Assembly: GCF_014337155.1 (NCBI RefSeq)
Contig: NZ_CP060632.1
Coordinates: 1,805,001 to 1,869,000, forward strand
Reading direction: 5' to 3'
DNA: 64,000 bases
Origin: Wujia chipingensis
GTDB lineage: Bacteria > Bacillota > Clostridia > Lachnospirales > Lachnospiraceae
Below are positions 16,017-24,500 of the stretch, piece after piece (position 1 is the first letter of the stretch; each line of letters opens with the position of its first letter). The position numbers and the translations under genes are program-made. The notes beneath the pieces are model-generated. The model was not told the origin of the DNA. It saw only the letters and a list, made by a program, of their open reading frames with translations, and did no database searches.

Positions 16017-18602
16017 TTATCGTTGGATATACGACCGACTTTGCACACTGCGAATGCCCTGATAATTTACAGACGGTGCTGCGCCATTCTTCGGAACAAG
16101 CACAATCTGAATTCCTTCCAACCGTTTTGCCATACCCGCAGTTCCCGCTGGCGCTCCATTTTTAGACCATCCAAGCCAGCCATACGTCTGTGCATGCACA
16201 CGGTAGTAAACGTCATAATGTACTGCCATCTCACCTGTCAGATTGATGCAGATTGCCTCCAGACGCTTTGCACGTCCACTTGTACCACTCATAACTCCAT
16301 TCTGCTTCCATGTGGACACATCATTTATATTTCCCTCCCAGCCGTAAGTCTGCACATGGGTTGTGTAAACGATATTACCACTGTATGGCTTATTGGTCAG
16401 CTTGATACAGATTCCCTCCAGGCGCTTTGCCTGTCCACTTGTGCCGCTCATCTGACCGTTATATTTCCAGCCCTGCCAGCCATACGTCTGTACATGGGTG
16501 CGATACGCCACATTTACCGTATTCTCTCCGCTCACCGTCGGATTTGCATTTGTGGTTGTGGAACTACCAAGCACAGGAGATGTTCCATTCTTCGCGATAT
16601 ACGAGGCGGTCTGACGCACAGTCGCACTTGCATATACACCAGCATAATCAACTTCCGGTGCTGGCATACCACGCTTTACAACCACGATCTGAATACCCTC
16701 CAGACGCTTTGCATATCCCGCAGTTCCTGCTGGCGCACCATTCTTCGCCCATCCAAGCCAGCCGTAACTTTGCGCATGCACACGATAATACACATCGTAT
16801 TTATCTTTGTCAGCGCCCGTAAGTTGGATTTTAATTGCCTCCAGACGTTTTGCCTCTCCCTCGGTTCCGTTCATCTCTCCATTCGACGACCAAGGCAGCC
16901 ATCCATAGGTCTGACAGTGCGTCGTATATTGGATTCCAAGCTTCTGGTTGCCACTCACAGCGATCTCGATCCCCTCCAGGCGCTTCGCCTGTCCACTTGT
17001 ACCGCTCATCGTGCCATTTGTCACCTGCTTCTGCCATCCATAGGTCTGCACATGCGTCCGATATCGCACTGTCACTGCAGGTGCCGCCTGTACTTCTTCC
17101 GTCAGAGTACGCACACGGACAGACACTGCTTTGCTCTCCCGATAATATCCGCTCGTTGGACGTTTTACATAAAAGGTATATTCTGTATTTGGTTTGAGAT
17201 TCACAAAAGCCGGACTTGACTGCCAGTGGATTCCATCCACAGAATACACACAGCCACTCTGTGTGTCCAATGTAATCCAAGTTGAACCGTACTTTGCAAC
17301 CGTCGGAGTCTCCGGTTCATCCTGCCATCCGTATACCTCTATGGTACAGGTTGCCTTTTGATTGTTTGTCAGTTTACGGATTGTAATGGATGTTTTACCC
17401 GGTGCAACCGCAGTCACAAGCCCGGATGCACTGACCGTTGCAATATTTGTATTCTCTGACACATATCCCAACCGTTTGTCCGTAACATTTGCGGGCACAA
17501 AACTGGTTCGTATCTGCCCTGACTGATTATTCACAAGATCCAATACGACTGTCGCTGTATCCGCATGAATCTGCTCTGCATCCACAACCGTCACAGAAGC
17601 TCCGTAATCACTTTCACAACCAGGAGCTACGCCATCATAATAGTGATTCTGCGTATGCGATTCCCGGGAAGAGCCATCGTACTTCTCCATCGTAGCATCA
17701 GATTTATTGAAGAACTGATAGGATATCGGCGTTCCATCATCCCACGTGAGGTCCACATTGTACCACTGATTTCCAAGCTTCGTCCGGTTCCAGCCGTGTG
17801 TGGCACTCGTAACTGATACCGTCTCAAGCCCTGCAGCATTCGTCAACATACTATACAGCTTCGCATATCCGGCGCACACCGTTTTTTTCTGCATGACAGC
17901 ACTATATGCTGTCTGATCGTAGGTGCCCTCTTCGTACTCTACATATTCGCAGATGATATCATGTGCTTTCTTCTCCTTTGCATACGCAGTTGATTCTTTT
18001 TGAATCGTCTGCACCCATACATCCACCCGGTTAAACATCTGCACGGAAGCATTGGAACGGGTATCTCCATCCGCAAAAGTATCATATACGCCCAGATATA
18101 CAACTTTACTATTGTAATACAGAGCATTCTTGATGAAATAAAACTGTGGATTCTGATAGGTGAATATGTAAACCAGAGATGATAACTCCTCCGATGTCAA
18201 CCCTTCATAGCGGATTGGACCGATACCAGAAACAGCCCTGCCATTAACGGATAACACCTTCGCATCCACACATGTATTCATATACGCTGTACAATACAAG
18301 TTCATCTCATCATAGAGTTCCTGCCATGTTGTACTCAGATTCTGATAGCAATAATCATCTCCATATGAGTCCCAATTCGTACGATAGACACCAGATAGTG
18401 CGGTTCCACTGCTACTATCACTGATTGACATGGCAGCCTCATCGAGATCTCCATAGCTTTCATCAATCTGGTAAAGCTCCAACGGCTTCAGATCCGATGT
18501 CTCCGGATCCGCCGTCTCTGCTGCATAAGTTGTCATATTCCCCGTCCAGATAAAGATCGTGCACAACAGCATGATTATACATTTTGTTACTTTTTTATTC
18601 AT
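16017..18602 (-). CDS. Secreted transglutaminase-like protein with Big2-like domain and six ChW repeats
   Basis: An 861-residue exported protein with a signal peptide (1-27, ending Tyr-Ala-Ala). Residues about 205-295 form a transglutaminase-like core with a full candidate triad: Cys243 (Thr-Val-Cys-Ala-Gly-Tyr-Ala), His269 (Ala-Thr-His-Gly-Trp-Asn) and Asp284 (Asn-Val-Asp-Leu-Thr-Trp). A bacterial Ig-like (Big2) domain is at about 345-430, an Fn3-like stretch about 440-515, then six ChW repeats in two similar triplets. Each repeat has the Gly-Trp pair and Ala-Lys-Arg-Leu-Glu. There is no LPxTG anchor, so the ChW array probably holds it to the wall. Activity may be protease-like or crosslinking. 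Start ATG 18602 was chosen because GGAG lies just upstream and the signal peptide begins there. Confidence 0.88.
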   Translation of the reverse strand: MNKKVTKCIIMLLCTIFIWTGNMTTYAAETADPETSDLKPLELYQIDESYGDLDEAAMSISDSSSGTALSGVYRTNWDSYGDDYCYQNLSTTWQELYDEMNLYCTAYMNTCVDAKVLSVNGRAVSGIGPIRYEGLTSEELSSLVYIFTYQNPQFYFIKNALYYNSKVVYLGVYDTFADGDTRSNASVQMFNRVDVWVQTIQKESTAYAKEKKAHDIICEYVEYEEGTYDQTAYSAVMQKKTVCAGYAKLYSMLTNAAGLETVSVTSATHGWNRTKLGNQWYNVDLTWDDGTPISYQFFNKSDATMEKYDGSSRESHTQNHYYDGVAPGCESDYGASVTVVDAEQIHADTATVVLDLVNNQSGQIRTSFVPANVTDKRLGYVSENTNIATVSASGLVTAVAPGKTSITIRKLTNNQKATCTIEVYGWQDEPETPTVAKYGSTWITLDTQSGCVYSVDGIHWQSSPAFVNLKPNTEYTFYVKRPTSGYYRESKAVSVRVRTLTEEVQAAPAVTVRYRTHVQTYGWQKQVTNGTMSGTSGQAKRLEGIEIAVSGNQKLGIQYTTHCQTYGWLPWSSNGEMNGTEGEAKRLEAIKIQLTGADKDKYDVYYRVHAQSYGWLGWAKNGAPAGTAGYAKRLEGIQIVVVKRGMPAPEVDYAGVYASATVRQTASYIAKNGTSPVLGSSTTTNANPTVSGENTVNVAYRTHVQTYGWQGWKYNGQMSGTSGQAKRLEGICIKLTNKPYSGNIVYTTHVQTYGWEGNINDVSTWKQNGVMSGTSGRAKRLEAICINLTGEMAVHYDVYYRVHAQTYGWLGWSKNGAPAGTAGMAKRLEGIQIVLVPKNGAAPSVNYQGIRSVQSRSYIQR

Positions 18603-18644
18603 CCTTTGCTCCTTGTACTCTCCGGTCAACAGTTTTACACCCCT

Positions 18645-18674
18645 ATTATAACAAAACCCGCTGTCCGAAGACAA
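18645..18674 (-). promoter_or_regulatory. Promoter of the transglutaminase-ChW gene, overlapping the rplT terminator
   Basis: TTGTCT (18674-18669), 18 bases, TATAAT (18650-18645) on the minus strand. The -35 lies inside the terminator stem of the infC-rpmI-rplT operon. Confidence 0.6.
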
Positions 18675-18682
18675 CGGGTTTT
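18653..18682 (-). terminator. Intrinsic terminator of infC-rpmI-rplT
   Basis: Near-perfect stem AAAACCCG...CGGGTTTT, extended inward by TTGTC/GGACAG, with a very short loop; 3' arm ends in T. It lies 15 bases after the rplT stop. Confidence 0.85.
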
Positions 18683-18697
18683 GAATACAATCTTTTA

Positions 18698-19054
18698 TTA
18701 AGCGAGCTTGCTCTTAGCAACCTCTACTACCTTTGCGAAACCTTCTGGATCGCTGATAGCCATCTCTGAAAGCATCTTTCTGTTAAGATCTACACCTGCA
18801 AGCTTCAATCCATACATAAGCTTGCTGTATGAAAGTCCATTCATTCTTGCTGCTGCATTGATACGAGCGATCCAGAGCTGTCTGAACTGTCTCTTTCTCT
18901 GCTTTCTACCAGCATAAGAAGATGTCAAAGCTCTCATAACTGACTGCTTTGCTACTCTATACTGCTTAGATCTTGCTCCCTTGTATCCCTTAGCGAGCTT
19001 TAATGTTCTATTATGTCTCTTCTTAGCGCCAACGCCGCCTTTAATTCTTGCCAT
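18698..19054 (-). CDS. rplT: 50S ribosomal protein L20
   Basis: A 118-residue L20, an early-assembly 23S rRNA-binding protein. Typical N terminus Ala-Arg-Ile-Lys-Gly-Gly-Val, basic long helix, and C-terminal globular part ending around Ala-Lys-Ser-Lys-Leu. Family length is 117-119. GGAGG precedes the ATG. It is the last gene of the infC operon and, in Firmicutes, represses that operon by binding the leader RNA. Confidence 0.98.
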   Translation of the reverse strand: MARIKGGVGAKKRHNRTLKLAKGYKGARSKQYRVAKQSVMRALTSSYAGRKQRKRQFRQLWIARINAAARMNGLSYSKLMYGLKLAGVDLNRKMLSEMAISDPEGFAKVVEVAKSKLA

Positions 19055-19074
19055 CGTTCATTCCTCCTAATATC

Positions 19075-19272
19075 CTATAAATATGGTAAAATCTTCTTCA
19101 TAACTTTGCTGTTTGTAGAATCAGTCATAGTTGCTTTTCTAAGATTTCTCTTTCTCTTTGTAGTCTTCTTAGTAAGAATGTGGCTCTTGTAAGCCTTATT
19201 TCTCTTAAGCTCACCGGTTCCTGTCTTCTTAAAACGCTTTGCAGCTGCTCTTTTTGTCTTTAACTTTGGCAT
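19075..19272 (-). CDS. rpmI: 50S ribosomal protein L35
   Basis: A 65-residue L35 beginning [13 protein letters not shown], very basic throughout, of normal family length. It sits between infC and rplT in the conserved order. GGAGG is seven bases before the ATG. Confidence 0.98.
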   Translation of the reverse strand: MPKLKTKRAAAKRFKKTGTGELKRNKAYKSHILTKKTTKRKRNLRKATMTDSTNSKVMKKILPYL

Positions 19273-19328
19273 TTCTTTTCCTCCTTAAAAATCATGCATA
19301 TGCATGGTAATTTCTTATTTATATGAAT

Positions 19329-19835
19329 TTAACGTTTTTCAGCTAAAAACATGATCATACTTCTACCTTCAAACTTTGCAGGTTTATCTACAACAGCAAC
19401 ATCTGAAAGCATCTCGGCAAAGGAATTCAGAATCGCTTTACCATTATCCACATGCGCAAGCTCTCTACCGCGGAAACGAAGTGTAACTTTTACCTTATCG
19501 CCCTTAGTCAGGAATTTTCTTGCCATGTTTGCCTTCGTATTCAGATCGTTATTGTCGATGTTTGGTGACAAACGAACTTCTTTGATTTCAATGACTCTCT
19601 GCTTTTTCTTTGCTTCCTTCTCGCGACGTGTCTGCTCATAACGGAACTTTCCATAGTCCATAATCTTGCAAACAGGTGGCTTTGCTGTCGGTGCAATCTT
19701 GATCAGATCAACACCCTGCTCATCTGCGAGCTTCTGAGCGTCCTTGGATGACATGATACCAAGCTGCTCTCCTGTCTCACTTACCACACGTACCTCTTTG
19801 TCACGAATCTGCTCGTTAATCATTAAATCGCTAAT
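19329..19835 (-). CDS. infC: Translation initiation factor IF-3, probable ATT start
   Basis: About 168 residues: an N-terminal domain (Ile-Asn-Glu-Gln-Ile-Arg-Asp-Lys-Glu-Val-Arg), a Lys-rich linker helix, and a C-terminal domain that binds the 30S platform. IF-3 keeps subunits apart and checks the start codon. The GGGAGG ribosome binding site is at 19849-19844. The ATT at 19835 is eight bases from it; the first ATG (19823) is 20 bases away and a GTG overlaps the GGAGG itself. ATT starts are known for infC in Bacillus and E. coli and allow IF-3 to repress itself. The ATT at 19838 is a close alternative. Confidence 0.9.
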   Translation of the reverse strand: MSDLMINEQIRDKEVRVVSETGEQLGIMSSKDAQKLADEQGVDLIKIAPTAKPPVCKIMDYGKFRYEQTRREKEAKKKQRVIEIKEVRLSPNIDNNDLNTKANMARKFLTKGDKVKVTLRFRGRELAHVDNGKAILNSFAEMLSDVAVVDKPAKFEGRSMIMFLAEKR

Positions 19836-19862
19836 AATATACACCTCCCATTATCAATGCAT

Positions 19863-19988
19863 TAAAAAAGTGGATAGACAAACTATCCACACATTGTTAT
19901 AATAAGAAATCTATATATTCTCTTACTACATAACCCGAGTCGCCTATGCGCTAAGGTGAGAGTGGATACTCTGCTTTCATCAACATAC
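19863..19988 (-). promoter_or_regulatory. infC leader with attenuator (L20-leader type)
   Basis: The leader contains an upstream hairpin AGAGTATCCACTCT (19972-19959) and a terminator GTGGATAG/CTATCCAC (19890-19883 with 19877-19870) followed by TTTTTT. TATCCAC of the first hairpin can pair with GTGGATA of the terminator, so the two structures compete. Its position ahead of infC-rpmI-rplT matches the L20-binding autoregulatory leader of Firmicutes. Confidence 0.75.
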
Positions 19989-19994
19989 TTGCAT

Positions 19995-20023
19995 ACTATA
20001 GCATGCAGGTATGGAGTTGTCAA
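19995..20023 (-). promoter_or_regulatory. Promoter of infC-rpmI-rplT
   Basis: TTGACA (20023-20018), 17 bases, TATAGT (20000-19995) on the minus strand. Transcription should start near 19988, giving a leader of about 150 bases. Confidence 0.88.
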
Positions 20024-20057
20024 TACTTTTTTCAAAATTATATTTCATTTTAGACTA

Positions 20058-21170
20058 TTATACACAGATCAGTTCCTTCGGGGAAGATGCCAGATTCTGA
20101 TATCCATCTTCCGTCACCACGATCATATCCTCAATCCGTACACCAAATCTGCCCGGCAGATAAATACCCGGTTCCACTGTGATCACAACACCCGGCTTCA
20201 ACACAGCATCACATTTCATGGAAAAACGAGGTTCCTCGTGAATAAAAAGTCCCACACTATGTCCGAGTCCATGTCCGAAATAATCTCCATAACCGGCGTC
20301 TGCGATGATGTCACGTGCACATTTATCGACATCCGAACATACCATGCCCGGTTTCACAACGGAAAGTGCTGCAAGCTGTGCCTGAAGCACGGTATCATAC
20401 ACCTTCTTCTGCTCTGATTCTACCACTTCTCCAATATGAATCGTCCGCGTCATATCCGAACAATATCCCTGATACATACAGCCAAAATCCATCGTCAGGA
20501 AATCACCTTCCGTAAGCAGCTTCGGCTGTGGCATCGCATGTGGCAGACTGCTGTTTGAACCACTTGCCGCAATCGTATCAAAACTCGTTCCCTCGGCACC
20601 ACGCAGCCGCATCTCATATTCTAACTGCAAGGCAACTCGCTGTTCCGTCAATCCATCCTTCCAGTTCTCGTGGATAAACTTTACAATCTCTGTAAACGCC
20701 TCATCGCCAATCTGCTCTGCACGTGCCAGCTTCGCAATCTCGTCCTCTGTCTTTACTTCCCGATACACATTAACTGCATCTTCCAGTGGCACAAACTCCA
20801 CCTGCATTCCCGTCAATTCTTTTGCAAATGTATCTACAAAAGCCTGATACTGCATATACGAAATCTCTTTATTCTCAAATCCGATTCGAAGTGTGGATCT
20901 GCCCTCTTTTGCAAATGCCTTCTGCACCATCGCCGCGATCGTCTTGGAATATCCTTCCCGTCCAATATCCACACAGGTAAATTCCGGTGCTTCCAGTTCT
21001 ACCTGCTCTGTATACCGGCTGTCTGTCAAAATATACTGTTCTCCCTGAAACGCCACAAGCATTCCTGTATGTCCCCGATACCCAGACAGATGATGGATGT
21101 TATATCCATCCGTCAGAATCAGTACCTGTAAATCCTTTTTATCAATAACTTGTACCAGTTGTTCCTTCAT
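20058..21170 (-). CDS. M24 family Xaa-Pro aminopeptidase
   Basis: A 370-residue pita-bread-fold metallopeptidase that removes N-terminal residues preceding proline. The N-terminal creatinase-like domain (about 1-130) is followed by the catalytic domain with two-metal ligands in view: Asp in Met-Asp-Phe-Gly, Asp in Ser-Asp-Met-Thr-Arg-Thr, His in Gly-His-Gly-Leu-Gly-His, Glu in His-Glu-Glu-Pro-Arg, and Glu in Val-Glu-Pro-Gly-Ile-Tyr. The ATG at 21170 (AGGAGG upstream) was preferred to an extension of 11 codons. It appears monocistronic, with its own promoter. Confidence 0.93.
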   Translation of the reverse strand: MKEQLVQVIDKKDLQVLILTDGYNIHHLSGYRGHTGMLVAFQGEQYILTDSRYTEQVELEAPEFTCVDIGREGYSKTIAAMVQKAFAKEGRSTLRIGFENKEISYMQYQAFVDTFAKELTGMQVEFVPLEDAVNVYREVKTEDEIAKLARAEQIGDEAFTEIVKFIHENWKDGLTEQRVALQLEYEMRLRGAEGTSFDTIAASGSNSSLPHAMPQPKLLTEGDFLTMDFGCMYQGYCSDMTRTIHIGEVVESEQKKVYDTVLQAQLAALSVVKPGMVCSDVDKCARDIIADAGYGDYFGHGLGHSVGLFIHEEPRFSMKCDAVLKPGVVITVEPGIYLPGRFGVRIEDMIVVTEDGYQNLASSPKELICV

Positions 21171-21194
21171 GTCTATCAAGCCTCCTACTGTAGT

Positions 21195-21223
21195 AGTATA
21201 CAATCATAGATTTGGAAATACAA
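21195..21223 (-). promoter_or_regulatory. Promoter of the M24 peptidase gene
   Basis: TTGTAT (21223-21218), 17 bases, TATACT (21200-21195) on the minus strand, just upstream of the AGGAGG site. Confidence 0.75.
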
Positions 21224-21282
21224 CGCAAAAATGCAACAAATAAAAAAGTATGCTCTGTAGAGCGCCAATTGTGCCAGCCCCC

Positions 21283-21313
21283 TTGATTTTTATCAATTAT
21301 ATGTTACGATAAT
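21283..21313 (+). promoter_or_regulatory. Putative promoter of the orphan RNA
   Basis: TTGATT (21283-21288) followed by TACGAT (16-base spacing) or GATAAT (19-base spacing). Either gives a start near 21317-21320. Confidence 0.5.
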
Positions 21314-21315
21314 CT

Positions 21316-21446
21316 TGTTCGAGGATCAGTCCTTGGACATCTTGGGGAGAGCGAGTTGTTGATGTTCGGACGCAACAACTCAAACTATGTTTTACATAGG
21401 GAGACCATATAGATTGGGGAATCTATATGGTCTCTTCTATTTTTTA
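21316..21446 (+). ncRNA. Candidate structured small RNA, family unknown
   Basis: About 130 bases on the plus strand, between two minus-strand genes and without a coding frame. Hairpins in order: an AGGA/TCCT stem near 21322-21333; a perfect nine-pair GAGTTGTTG/CAACAACTC stem (21353-21361 with 21373-21381); CTATGT/ACATAG with a three-base loop (21385-21399); and a 15-pair perfect terminator. With the promoter it forms a complete small transcription unit. It does not look like tRNA, SRP RNA, tmRNA, RNase P RNA or a riboswitch class I know. 6S RNA is unlikely, because its ends do not pair. Confidence 0.6.
21401..21446 (+). terminator. Intrinsic terminator of the orphan RNA
   Basis: Fifteen perfect pairs, GAGACCATATAGATT against AATCTATATGGTCTC, loop GGGG, followed by TTCTATTTTTT on the plus strand. 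Confidence 0.9.
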
Positions 21447-21483
21447 TTTATCTAATGAATTTTATATAACATATTTATTACAT

Positions 21484-21535
21484 ACAAAAATCCATGAGCA
21501 ACTCCGATATTATCGAAGTCACTCATGGATTTTAT
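21484..21535 (-). terminator. Terminator of the leucine-rich-repeat/ChW gene (possibly bidirectional)
   Basis: ATCCATGAG/CTCATGGAT outer arms (21490-21498, 21522-21530) plus an inner TCCGATA/TATCGA stem, with TTTTT on the minus-strand 3' side and a T-rich tract on the plus side. Confidence 0.8.
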
Positions 21536-21554
21536 TTTACTAATAATATAATAA

Positions 21555-24500
21555 TTACTTACTTACATACGGTCTAGCTGTTTTACCAGGTGCCGGTCCA
21601 CCCTTTGGAACAAGCTTAATTTCTATGCCCTCCAAACGTTTTGCATAACCTGCAGTTCCTGCTGGTGCACCATTCTTTGCCCAATCAAGCCAGCCAAATG
21701 TCTGCGCATGTACACGATAATAAATATCATAGTGCTCTGCCATCTTGCCTGTTAAAGTAATACAAATCGCTTCTAGACGTTTTGCCTCACCACTTGTACC
21801 GGACATTGCACCATTTGATCTCCAAGTAGAAGGATTATTCACATTTCCCTGCCATCCATAGGACTGTACATGTGTTGTATAACTAATGCCTCCGCTATAA
21901 GGCTTGTTTGTCAGTTTAATTTCGATACCTTCCAGACGTTTTGCTTGTCCACTTGTACCACTCATACTTCCGTTAAACTTCCAACCTTGCCAGCCATATG
22001 TCTGTACATGCGTTCTGTATGTAACATTTGGTGTACTGTTTCCTTCAATCGTAGGATTCATTGAAGATGTCGGCTTCGAATTCACAACTGGTGACGTTCC
22101 AGATAATGCAATATATGCACTTTTATTGACAGATTTAATGCCATTCTTATTCTCGTCAATCTTCTCGCCCTTCTTAACAATTACAATCTGAATTCCTTCC
22201 AGACGTTTTGCATAACCTGCAGTTCCTGCTGGTGCGCCATTCTTCGCCCAACCAAGCCAGCCATAAGACTGTGCATGTACACGATAATAAATGTCATACT
22301 TATCCTTATCTGCACCTGTAAGCTGAATCTTAATTGCCTCCAGACGCTTTGCTTCGCCTTCTGTACCACTCATGTCTCCGTTTGATGACCATGGCAGCCA
22401 GCCGTAGCTCTGGCAATGAGTCGTGTACTGAATGCCAACCTTATCATTTCCGCTGACATTTATTTCAATGCCTTCCAGACGTTTTGCCTTTCCGGACGTA
22501 CCGGACATAGCGCCATCCTTACTCCATGACTTCTCCCATCCAAATGTCTGTACATGCGTACGATAGCTCACTGACATTGTTGGAACTTTCACTTCCGGAG
22601 TCGGTGTCGGAGTTGGTTTTGGATCCGGAGTTGGTTTTGGATCCGGATTCGGATTTGGATTTGGTGTTGGATCTGGTGTCGGTGTTGGCGTTGTTCCATC
22701 CTTTGGCAAAACCGTCAATGTACAGGTAACAGCTTCTGCCGTATCACCATAATTCGAGTTGTTTGAAGGTGTACATGTAATAGTGACTGTTCCTGCCTTC
22801 TTTGCTGTAATTTCTCCGGTCGTAGACTTAATAGTCGCAACCGATGTATCCGAACTCTTCCATGTGACCTTCTGTGTGGTTGCTCCTTCTGGATTCAATG
22901 TCGCTGTCAACTTCAACTTCTCGCCGCCAACCTTTACAGTTGCTGTTTCAGGAATACTGATACTCTGTAACGGCATATAGACATTTATCGTCTTTGTAAA
23001 TTTCGTTTCCGTTTCACCAGGTACACTTGTAGCAAATGTAATAACTGTATTTCCACTCTTTACCGGTGTAATTACTGTTGAAACTGTAGCCTGTGTATAA
23101 TCTTCATTAAACACAATCTTTCCCGTCTCAATCTTAACCACACCTTCTACAGATGGTGTACATGTAAGTGTCACATCTTCCTCTTTAATCTCACCATATT
23201 CCAATGCTTCTTTGAATCCCTGCAATTTGATTGTTGCTGTAATCGTTGTTTGCTCTCCATCCTTTGAAGCATTCAGTTTTGTTGTTGCTGGATCAGAGGA
23301 CGACATTTGTGTAACATATTTATTAAACACTGTTACCTTACACATACCATTTGTCTTACCATCCGGTGATGTTGCCTTGATTGTTTCCGTTCCCTGTTTG
23401 ATTGCTGATACTTTGCCATCTGCATAGGATGCATAGGTACCTGTATCTTTATTATTCATAGTCCATGTTAATTTATCTGGTGCATCTTTCTCTGCAACTT
23501 CATATGGTACATCCACACCATTTTCTTCTTTATAATATTTGATAGTTGCAGACAAGTCTCTCTCTGAGCCAACTCGCATTGTGTATGCGTTATTGGAAAG
23601 CTTGATTGAAGCTAATGCATCCAAATAAATAACATCAAACGTTTTCTGCTCTGTGGACAAATTTCTTGCCCACGCAGCTCCATCAGACCCCGCATATACA
23701 TAAAGATCCAGTGCAGAGTTCGTTCCAATAAATACACCAGTATTGATTGTCTTAATAGTCTTTGGAACCTGTATTTTTGTCAGCATCTTACAATTTCCAA
23801 ACATCTGCTGTGGTAACGCCGTTGTTCCCTCTGCAATCTCAATAATTTGTATGTTACCCTGCTCATCCTTCGGATTTGTTAATTTCGAACAACCATAGAA
23901 GCACAGCTCTCCAAAGGATGTAAGTTTCTTTGACAAATACATATATCCATTTAATCCGGACATCCCTGCAAAAGCAGACTTTCCAACTGAAGTGACAGTA
24001 TCCGGCATCGCCAGATTTCCAACAAGTCCACTACAACCACTAAATGAAAACTCTCCAACCGTCTTCAGGTTTGCAGGAAGTACAAATTCATTTTTAAAAC
24101 CATCACAATCTGCAAATGCATAATTTCCGATAGTTGTAATACTATCCGAAAGCTTTAATGCATCAAATCCAGAACATGCGTCAAATGCATAATTCGATAC
24201 ATTAGTTACCTTTCCCGGTATTGTTAAAGTCCCGGTGAGTAAACTACATTGATCAAAGGCATAGGCACCAATCGTATCTACCGTTTCCGGGATTGTTAAT
24301 GTTCCATTTAACGAAGAACATCCCTGAAATGCGTTTGCATTTATTTTCTGTACGCCTTCTGGAATATCCACACTTCCAATCATGCTAGAACAGTTTGAAA
24401 ATGCAGCCTGTGGTATATTCTTTAAATTCTTACTTAATACAAGTTCTCCATTAATATTACTACATTTATTAAATGTATACGTACCAAGCTGTGTCAACGT

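Noticed and set aside
15945..17219. A 424-codon open frame on the plus strand
   Set aside because: It is the antisense shadow of the ChW repeats; Cys/Ser/His/Leu-rich repeated translation and no ribosome binding site.
21241..21275. GCTCT/AGAGC palindrome near the orphan RNA as part of that RNA or as a terminator
   Set aside because: It lies upstream of the promoter-like boxes and the stem has only five pairs.
22595..22695. Short regular repeats resembling a small CRISPR or tandem array
   Set aside because: The repeats are in frame and encode a Pro-rich hinge; there are no unique spacers or cas genes.
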